In this document: one piece after another, positions 57,110 through 64,000 of the stretch
How the letters are laid out: each line of letters opens with the position of its first letter
How positions within the stretch are numbered: position 1 is the stretch's first letter
From: Branchiostoma floridae
Taxonomy: Eukaryota > Chordata > Leptocardii > Amphioxiformes > Branchiostomatidae
Length of the DNA stretch: 64,000 nt
NCBI RefSeq assembly: GCF_000003815.2
Contig: NC_049988.1
Location: forward strand, 21,521,032 to 21,585,031
Reading direction: 5' to 3'
Program-made: the position numbers and the translations under genes
Notes under the pieces: generated by a model
The model's input: only the letters and a program-made list of their open reading frames with translations
Told to the model about the DNA's origin: nothing
The model's database searches: none

Positions 57110-57962
57110 GAAATAACTCAACTGTCCACCACTGTTGACGCCTTGAAGCGCGACCGAGACGACATGCGCCAACTGTCAACTGCTGTTGACGCCTTGAAAT
57201 GTGACCAAGACGACATACGCCAGCTTTCCACCACTGTTGACGCCTTGAAGCGCGACCGAGACGACATGCGCCAACTGTCCGCCACTGTTGACGCCTTGAA
57301 GCGCGGCCTAGACGACATGTCCACCACTGTTGACGCCTTGAAGCGCGACCAAGACGACATACGCCAACTGTCCACCACTGTTGACGCCTTGAAGCGCAAC
57401 AAAGACGACATACGCCAACTGTCCACCACTGTTGATGCCTTGAAGCGCAACCAAGACGACATGCGCCAACCTTCCACCACTGTTGATGCCTTGAAGCGCG
57501 ACCGAGACGACATGCGCCATCTATCCGCCACTGTTGACGCCTTGAAGCGTGACCAAGACGACATGTCCACCACTGTTGACGCCTTGAAGCGCGACCAAGA
57601 CGACATGTCCACCACTGTTGATGCCTTGAAGCGCAACCAAGACGACATGCGCCAACTTTCCACCACTGTTGATGCCTTGAAGCGCGACCAAGACGACATG
57701 CGCCATCTGTCCGCCACTGTTGACGCCTTGAAGCGTGACCAAGACGACATGTCCACCACTGTTGACGCCTTGAAGCGTGACCAAGACGACACGTCCACCA
57801 CTGTTGATGCCTTGAAGCGCGACCAAGACGACATGTCCACCACTGTGGACGCCTTGAAGCGCGACCAAGACGACATGTCCACCACTGTTGACGTCTTGAA
57901 GCGCGACCTAGACAGCGAACGCAGCCGAGTTACCGCCTTGGAGCAGCGTCGTCAAGAAAAAC
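57110..57962 (+). CDS. C-type lectin gene 1, exon 3 (repeat coiled-coil stalk)
   Basis: The exon has 284 codons plus one base, from the 'ttgtctgtag' acceptor to GTAAGA. It encodes 17 near-identical units of TTVDALKRDQDDM, joined either directly through S (14-residue period) or through RQLS/RHLS (17-residue period), then ERSRVTALEQ. Val and Leu at positions 1 and 4, and Met at 11, form a heptad pattern, so a parallel coiled-coil stalk holding the lectin heads off the membrane is likely. The three-residue additions would act as stammers. The DNA repeat units are 42 or 51 bp, so copy-number change keeps the frame; the antisense strand is open for the same reason and is not a gene. Confidence 0.88.
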
Positions 57963-58290
57963 GTAAGACGCCAGTTAATTTGGGTTTTAGTTGTTATGTG
58001 AACTATTTGTGATGGTGTAGGAAACAACATCATTAGTACAAAAAACAGGATTTTTTACCATCAATAGAGTTAAACAGATATTTCATATGAATTCATACAA
58101 AATGTCAATGTTTAGAATAGAGTTTCACTGACTTTCACTTACAAGTTTCACTTACAGTTATGCTGGAATGAAATAAAGCTTCAGCGCCTAATGGAGAGTA
58201 TTGTAAGGAAGCAAATGTAATGCATTGGGATTGCTGCTTGTTCTCCCTATTACATTAGACGGGTTTAAATGTAAAATCTGTTTTTTTCAG
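57963..58290 (+). other. Intron 3 of lectin gene 1
   Basis: The intron is 328 bp in phase 1, with acceptor 'tgtttttttcag'. The start of the equivalent intron in gene 2 (63563 onward) shares 'ggattttttaccatca'-like sequence ('gatttctttaccatcattag'). Confidence 0.7.
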
Positions 58291-58683
58291 TATCTTGTCC
58301 AGAAGGTTACGCAGTGTTCCATGGGATCTGCTACAAGGCCTTCGACACCTTCAAGACCTTCAGCGGTGCGGCCGCGGCCTGTGGTGAAGACGGCGGCACC
58401 CTCGCCATGCCCCGAGACGCTGAGACAAACGCCTTCCTGATCTCCTTGTACAAGTCCGTGCGCGACAGGCACTTCTGGATCGGCCTGCACGATCGGCGCG
58501 AAGAGGGAAGCTTTGAGTGGGTGGATGGTTCTGCACTTGGGACCTACAGCAACTGGGGTCCGGGAGAACCGAACAACTATATGGACAACCAAGATTGCGT
58601 TCTTTACGCCGCATCCCCGAAAGAAAAGTGGCACCAATACCCATGCGACTGGCTGCTTCGCTTCATCTGCCAGGCTGTTCCAG
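58291..58683 (+). CDS. C-type lectin gene 1, exon 4 (C-type lectin domain)
   Basis: This single exon (phase 1 in and out) carries a complete long-form C-type lectin domain, residues 410-538 of the predicted 541. It starts SCPEGYAVFHGICY, has six cysteines, WIGL at 470-473, SNWGPGEPNN at 494-503 and FICQ at the end. Mannose-type binding normally needs EPN, a Glu before the DC, and the WND motif. Here EPN (500-502) is kept, but the Glu is Gln508 (NQDC) and WND is W521-H-Q. Three calcium-site-2 ligands are therefore replaced, and calcium-dependent sugar binding is doubtful; another ligand or mode is possible. Confidence 0.95.
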
Positions 58684-59032
58684 GTATGCTTATAAACGTA
58701 CCATTTCCTGAAACCTCTCTGTCTAGTGATCTAAGTATCCATTGCACGGAGTGCATTAGACCATCATAACCTCCATCAAATATTCATATACAGATATCAA
58801 ACATGCAAATGAGGGACTGATTTGTATGATTCAAACAAAATTGCAAAATCGTTTAATGATAAATTATGGGCATCTTATAGTTGTGACATGTGTAAGTTAG
58901 TTGAAGTTGCAAATTCCACGCATAAATCAATTTCATGAAGGTATGAGGTCGCCGAACTCTAGTTAATATTTGCATTGTTATAAGTACATAACTCCACATC
59001 TCATCCCTGCCATTTTTGTTCATGTTTTCCAG

Positions 59033-59043
59033 GACGTCCGTAG
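59033..59043 (+). CDS. C-type lectin gene 1, exon 5 (last three codons and stop)
   Basis: After the 'gttttccag' acceptor the frame completes Gly, then Arg-Pro and TAG at 59041-59043, so the protein ends just after the lectin domain (QAVPGRP). Without this splice the frame would run from 58684 to the stop at 58767-58769. Open sequence after 59043 in other frames is not used. The short ending fits the family. Confidence 0.7.
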
Positions 59044-59230
59044 GCGACAGGCGGAACTCTCACCGCCACTGTACAGCGGCTCTCCGACCATCCGCAGTAA
59101 AACTGACCAGCAAAACGTGAAACCTGGAATGATAGTATCAGGTCAAATCAGCACGTTGTTTTATGAATACGTTAAAGAGTTTGTCGAGTAGAAAACTAAT
59201 GGAATAAATAGTGAATGGGCACCAAAGCAA
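59044..59230 (+). other. 3' untranslated region of lectin gene 1
   Basis: AATAAA at 59203-59208 lies 160 bp after the stop and is a plausible polyadenylation signal. Confidence 0.55.
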
Positions 59231-60460
59231 TGGATCACGTATTGTACAGTGGTAGACAAGCTGAGTTTTCATACAGAGAAAATGTACTGTACGTTTCGTG
59301 AAATGTGCACATAGCCATTTTTAAACATAGAAAACATTCTAGAAACTGAAAAGCTCCTGGTTTGGCTGTATCAAACCCATCACCTGTTTCTGGAGCGTTT
59401 CCTACAAAATGCTGAACAGACAGGATTAACAAAATGTAAACACAACTTCACTCATAGTAATGAAGCGTAACCTCACTGTTTTCACAATAGACGGACTTCC
59501 TTTTGTTGTTGTAAACGGACGAGAAACACAATACCAGAATTGCTGGTATCTATTAATGGAAGTTCCTTTGTAACAAGCCTGAACCAAGTCATAGAGATTT
59601 TCTTGCTGTTCTCCAAAGTTTGTAGACTGTGCTCATTTGAGCCTGGACCACTGAAGAAGCCAGAGTGGCGAAACCGGTTTGTGTCACAGACTGAATAAAA
59701 GTTGTAAACGGGGACTCTGCGGCTCCGGCTGTCTTACTGAGGGGTGACTGAGGTGAGAAAGTTTTCGGTTAGCGTGAGGATCTGTCCGCTCCATACATAA
59801 ATGTTATCTAACTTTTGGAAACTGTCCATTAAAACCACATGAGGCATGGAGGTGTGGCGCTTATGATGTGTGAGCGGTTGAGCTGAGTGTGAGTTATGCT
59901 AGTAGCTTTGCGTGGCCATATTACAGTACAGGGCATGATGTGCACAAAACTGTGTTCCACTCATGGCCGCCCTGTCTTACCCAACGTGCCTGGGCACAGC
60001 TCTGGCTAACGTCACATCGCCACAACAAAGGGGCCCGGCCGGGCAGCTCTGGGGAACGAAAGGTCCGATATAAAAGGCAACAAAAACACAAAATGGACCA
60101 AGTTGGTCGGAGGTTTGTTGTTTTGCTTCAAACGATGTTGTGACAAAAATCCAGCCCAGCAAACGGCTACCCCTGGCGCCAAATTGTCACATATAATCAC
60201 CATCCACTCTGAGCTTTTAGTTACTTTCTGCTGGCTTAAATATGTGGAAACATAGAATCACATATAGACATACACCAAAAACAATGCTTTCAATATTTAT
60301 AGAGGCAGATACAACACTGAAGGCAGAAACTCCCTGATAAACACAAATGTAGGAACTATTTAAAACACAACTATCTCATTTGTAAACTATCATACAGTCT
60401 CATCTCAGACGTTCATAAGTTTATAAAATGATGGGAACTGGCGGGGTGCACAAAGGAAGG
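59231..60460. other. Intergenic, TE remnants
   Basis: At about 59655-59705, 'gaagccagagtggcgaaacc' followed by 'actgaataaaagttg' resembles a retroelement 3' end. At 60028-60075, 'ggggcccggccgggcagctc' and 'gatataaaaggcaa' match the family at 50518-50575. No gene recognised. Confidence 0.45.
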
Positions 60461-61245
60461 GTCTGCAATGTCTCCAGAAAAAAACATGGGCATTCAGTGA
60501 CAACATTAAGAGTTCTCCCTTACAAAGTTTTTGATGTTTCTCCCAGCCCAGATTAACTTCGTTTCCCAAAAAATTAGTCTGCCACTTGCAGAAAAACAAA
60601 ATGCCATTCGCACCACCTAATGCCACGTCACCCCTCCAAATGAATATGATTATGGCCTGTTGTTGTTGTTTGTGTTTACTGGGTATGTTGTGTATTATCA
60701 TTGTGGAACTCTGGTATCTTTAGGTCTCATCAATTCAATTTCGCGGTTCTTGGACAAAAAAAGATATTCTGGTTATGCTGAACTGAAAGAACAGCATAGC
60801 GTATAGCTGAGCTGTTCATTGACGTTCATGACACATGTCAATCACTGTAGTCTAAAATGTACTCGATCATATTACTGAAGTTAAACGTTCTAAAACAAGC
60901 TCTGAATTCCTCTGTTTGAAATGCAGTTACACTTGAAATGAATGTAAGTTATTGCAGCATACAGTGCTATATTATAGTACACTTTACGCGTTTAGCCCAG
61001 AATTTCAGAAAGGGTTTGCAATGACTACATTTACACTTAAGAGTTTTCATGTAAAAAACAAACTTTTCCATCTCTCCATTTCAGGCCAGATTAACTTCGA
61101 AAATTAGTCTCCCACTTGCAGAAAAACAAAATGCCATTCGCACCACATGATGCCACGTCATCCCTCCAAATAAGGTTAGATGTGATCTTACGTCGTCAGA
61201 CTAATTAAGGTATTACTTGGTATATTCAGCGTACTGTTCTTATCT
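60461..61245 (+). promoter_or_regulatory. Duplicated 5' flank of lectin gene 2
   Basis: Two tandem copies of the lectin flank are present: 60470-60640 and 61010-61210 both contain 'cagattaacttcg', then 'ccacttgcagaaaaacaaaa' and 'tgccattcgcaccac'. The upstream part (60777-61000) matches the gene 1 flank as well. The downstream copy lies 80 bp before the first recognised exon. Confidence 0.6.
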
Positions 61246-61291
61246 CAACTTTATACTTTTGTGTGTGGTCAATTTTGTAAATTTTCTCCAG

Positions 61292-61378
61292 GTACCACAC
61301 CCATGCAGCAGACTGATTGGCAGGCGTGTGCCGACGCCGCTGCCAGTGACCCCAACCCAATGCACGCGTCCGGAGAGG
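61292..61378 (+). CDS. C-type lectin gene 2, cytoplasmic cassette exon a
   Basis: The exon is 87 bp, phase 1 in and out, between 'ttctccag' and GTAGAA. It reads TTPMQQTDWQACADAAASDP and then a short tail. It is a sister of the next exon. The ATG inside (61301) could start translation if no 5' exon exists, but the phase suggests an upstream exon that I could not find; the gene 1 start exon (MYEQAEPV) has no counterpart here. Confidence 0.6.
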
Positions 61379-61475
61379 GTAGAAATTTTTTTCAAGCCCG
61401 CCTACAGAATAATGTTCTTGTCTCGCTTTGATAATTTTTACTGTATGGAGTGTAACTTATGTCATTTTCCTCCAG

Positions 61476-61568
61476 ACACCACACCCATGCAGCAGCCGCA
61501 GACTGATTGGCGGTCCATTGCGGACGCCGCTGCGAGTATACCCAACGCTTTGTACGTCTCAAGAGCAG
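61476..61568 (+). CDS. C-type lectin gene 2, cytoplasmic cassette exon b
   Basis: The exon is 93 bp, phase 1 in and out, between 'cctccag' and GTAAAA. It reads TTPMQQPQTDWRSIADAAAS and then IPNALYVSRA, with a single tyrosine. It arose by tandem duplication with exon a. It splices in frame to the transmembrane exon at 62886. Being a multiple of three, it could be included or skipped freely. Confidence 0.65.
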
Positions 61569-62885
61569 GTAAAAGATTGAACTCCTGCGGTCCATGTCTT
61601 GCTGTGTCTGGTCACATGACCGTACGATTGCATTATTGAGAAAGTCATGCGGGTGTCGTACAAAATGCCATCGGGCTGCGAATTCGTCCCCCGAACGTGC
61701 CAGTTGGGGCGACGCGCCTGCCCTGTACAGCCTGAAAGTTTTAAGAAATACGTGGCGGACGTAGCCTCCAAAAAAAAGTACGGACAGATTGCACGTACGG
61801 CGGGTTGTGCCCGAAAAAAAAACGGCGTTGGGCTGTAACAAATTTGGACAAATCCCACGTCTGTGTTAAAAACTACAGTTTAGCTTTTTAAAAAGTATAC
61901 AGTCAAACCTGCCCGAGCGACCACCTCTTCTCAGGGACCACCTGGCCATTTCGACCGCTTTTTCTCGGTCCCAATTTTTTTCCCATTGACGTAAGCATTA
62001 GGCGACCTTTACTCAACGACCACCTGGCCAACGCGACCGCGACCGGCTCAAATTGGGACCCATAACGACCGCATCATTGTCAAAATTGAGGTTTTCACCG
62101 ATTTTTTTATGATAACTAGCGTCGGTTTGCGTCGGATTTTGACTGTCATTAAGATGTTATGTTTAGAATAAAGATGACGGCGGTCAATGGGTGGGTTAAT
62201 GGGGCAGTCTACTGTAATATGGGAGGAAATTTCGTTGTAAGAAAATCCGAATTTAGTTGTTGCAGAAGTTTTCTTTTAAATCTATAGACTATCTTTGTAA
62301 AGTGAACGAATGCTGAAACGTATATAGCCTCATACTTTTTTAAGAAAGATCTGTGTAGCTCATACCTTTTTAAGAAAGATCTGTGTGAGTGCTTTTGTCC
62401 AACTGTACTGTACATTCAGCCGTGGTTAAGTTAGTACGTTATCGGGACGTACCGGGCATCGAATTCGAAAGATGCACCGTAGCTATTTCAGATACGGCGA
62501 TCAAGAACACAGCGACGCATGGCTTGTATGGTAACTGACAGCATCAAAGTTCCCTTACTGTCTAAAACGTTAGGGTACAAATATTGAGCTTTAAAACATT
62601 GTATCATATAAAAGCTCGATACAAGCTTGGGGTTAAATTTACAATCTACAGTGTGCGTGTTGTATTTGACATTAAAGACCTTGCTTCTTTGCCTGCGTGC
62701 AGTGTGCTTGCTATTTGCCATTAAACACAACGGAAACCATTTATACTTTGCATTGGGCATGTTTTGAGTCGATACTCTTCTCAGCGACCACCTGTCCAAA
62801 TCGACCGCTTTTCTCCGGTCCCCCAGGTGGTCGTCTTGGGCAGGTTTGACTGTACACTGTTTTCTAAGCTATTGTTTTGTAACAG
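61569..62885 (+). other. Intron of lectin gene 2
   Basis: The intron is 1.3 kb, mostly occupied by the TIR element at 61898-62854. The final 31 bp after that element supply the pyrimidine tract and acceptor ('attgttttgtaacag'). Confidence 0.65.
61898..62854 (+). mobile_element. TIR element (TACAGTCAAACCTGCCC family)
   Basis: The ends are TACAGTCAAACCTGCCC and its reverse complement, extending to about 30 bp with few mismatches ('gcgaccacct' / 'aggtggtcg'). Internal copies of 'gaccacctggcc' repeat. It is 957 bp with no transposase frame, and ends within TA at both sides. Confidence 0.85.
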
Positions 62886-63019
62886 ACCGCGAGTATACAG
62901 AAGGAGCAAGGCGCCGTGCTCTCTGTAGCTTCATCTGCTCCCACCGCAGCTGCATCGCCGCCGGCATTGCCGTACTGATCGCTGTGGGACTCGCCCCTCT
63001 GATGTTCATCAATAAAGAG
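62886..63019 (+). CDS. C-type lectin gene 2, transmembrane exon
   Basis: The exon is 134 bp, phase 1 in and phase 0 out. It encodes a basic stretch (ARRRALCSFICSHRS) and a hydrophobic helix CIAAGIAVLIAVGLAPLMF, ending INKE. It is homologous to exon 2 of gene 1, with four fewer codons. It has three cysteines before or at the start of the helix where gene 1 has one, which may allow dimer disulfides or acylation (inference). Confidence 0.85.
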
Positions 63020-63117
63020 GTAAACACCCTTGTTGCTCCTTTAGTGTTTGAATGTTTGCTTTGTTATCTTTTGTCATTCTGAAGTACGTGATATAATATC
63101 CTGTTGAACGTTTGTAG

Positions 63118-63562
63118 GGGGTATCCGAATTGTTTACCGCCTTGAAGCGCGACCAAGACGTCATTCGCCAACTGTCCACCACTGTTGACGCCTTGAAGCG
63201 CGACCGAGACGACATGTCCGCCACTGTTGACGCCTTGAAGCGCGACCAAGATGACATGCGCCAACTGTCCACCACTGTTGACGCATTGAAGCGCGACCAA
63301 GACGACGTGTCCACCACTGTTGACGCCTTGAAGAGTGACCAAGACGACATGTCCAACACTGTTGACGCCTTGAAGCGCGACCTAGACGACATGTCCACCA
63401 CTGTTGACGCCTTGAAACGCGATCAAGACGACATGTCCACCGCTGTTGACGCCTTGAAGCGCGACCAAGACGACATGTCTGCCACTGTTGACGCCTTGAA
63501 GCGCAACCTGACCGGCGAGCGCAGCCGAGTCACCACCTTGGAGCAGCGTCTTCGAGAAATTC
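63118..63562 (+). CDS. C-type lectin gene 2, stalk exon (lectin domain outside window)
   Basis: The exon has 148 codons plus one base. It begins GVSELFTALKRDQDVIRQLS and contains nine units of the same TTVDALKRDQDDM type, mostly in the 14-residue period, ending ERSRVTTLEQRLREI. I place the donor at 63563 (GTTAGT) because gene 1 splices at the equivalent point in phase 1; reading through gives an immediate TAG. The lectin domain exon should follow beyond 64000. The stalk is about half as long as in gene 1 (9 against 17 units). Confidence 0.8.
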
Positions 63563-64000
63563 GTTAGTACAAAACATGATTTCTTTACCATCATTAGTGT
63601 AAAACAGATCTAATCTATGTATACAGATTTTCCAATAGTCAAGTCCAATCACTGCTGCGCATTCTCCATTTCTTGAAGTGATCTAGTCCATATTGAATTT
63701 TAAGCTATAACCTTTAACGCCAATACATTACTTTAATGTCATACTTGTGAATGATTTTAAGTCGTTTTAAATGTATGGTGTGTGCAATACTTTATTTGCT
63801 TTGTAAAATGGGCATAATCTAGCCTTTGTCTGCCACGCCTTTCTGACAAATAAACCATTTTGATTGCTTGTTAATGTTTAGAATAGAGTTTTAATGACTC
63901 ATATCAATTACAGTTATGCTGTTATCACCTAATGAAGCATATCAAATGAATCAGAATTGCTAGTTTTTCTTCCTATTACATTAATCCGATAGTAATGAAA
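63563..64000 (+). other. Intron 3 of lectin gene 2 (runs off the window)
   Basis: The start resembles intron 3 of gene 1 ('aaaacatgatttctttacca' against 'aaaaacaggattttttacca'), and 'gaatagagttt' and 'cagttatgctg' are shared with 58115-58165. The lectin exon is not reached. Confidence 0.65.

Noticed and set aside
57118-57885. 255-codon open frame on the minus strand of the lectin stalk exon
   Set aside because: It is the antisense of a repeat whose unit is a multiple of three; the plus-strand frame has matching splice sites and a homologous paralogue.

Overview
The window is animal nuclear DNA. Genes are split by GT-AG introns, and the intergenic and intronic sequence is packed with small transposable elements (TIR/MITE elements, tRNA-derived SINEs, broken non-LTR retrotransposons) and minisatellites. 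Two gene families fix the likely source as a cephalochordate (amphioxus, Branchiostoma): a deuterostome-like TRRAP, and a type II membrane C-type lectin with a 14/17-residue repeat stalk of the kind I associate with amphioxus. The genus call is inference. Two runs of N (33294-33628 and 41592-41691) are assembly gaps.

Layout. 1-8004 is upstream intron and repeats. 8005-26048 (+) holds the last eight coding exons of TRRAP, 368 codons covering the pseudokinase domain and the FATC tail, ending in a stop codon. 26049-29479 holds the TRRAP 3' flank, a complete SINE with target duplications, a TG-rich block and the 5' flank of a lectin gene. 29480-59043 (+) is C-type lectin gene 1 in five coding exons (541 codons plus stop): cytoplasmic tail, transmembrane exon, repeat coiled-coil stalk, C-type lectin domain and a three-codon end. 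Its intron 2 spans 26.7 kb and is filled with mobile-element debris. 60461-64000 is a tandem paralogue (gene 2) with a duplicated 5' flank, two sister cytoplasmic exons, a transmembrane exon and a stalk exon. Its lectin domain lies beyond the window edge.

Main observation. In TRRAP the tandem arrays sit on the exon edges. The 3' splice site of exon E is present 9 times, the 5' splice site of exon F about 10 times (8 with GT intact), the 5' splice site of exon G 8 times, the stop codon of the last exon is in a 6-7-copy array, the 3' splice site of exon D is duplicated, and the acceptor-side introns of exons A and B also carry tandem copies. This recurrent minisatellite growth across splice junctions in one essential gene is the signal I would follow first. 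Second in interest are the lectin domain, which keeps EPN but has lost three other calcium ligands, and the giant intron of lectin gene 1, which is bracketed by a 32-bp inverted repeat.

How the genes relate. TRRAP is a nuclear chromatin scaffold; the lectins are predicted cell-surface receptors. They appear to be neighbours only, with no functional link visible in the sequence. Homology calls come from recognising the encoded peptides; no database search was run.
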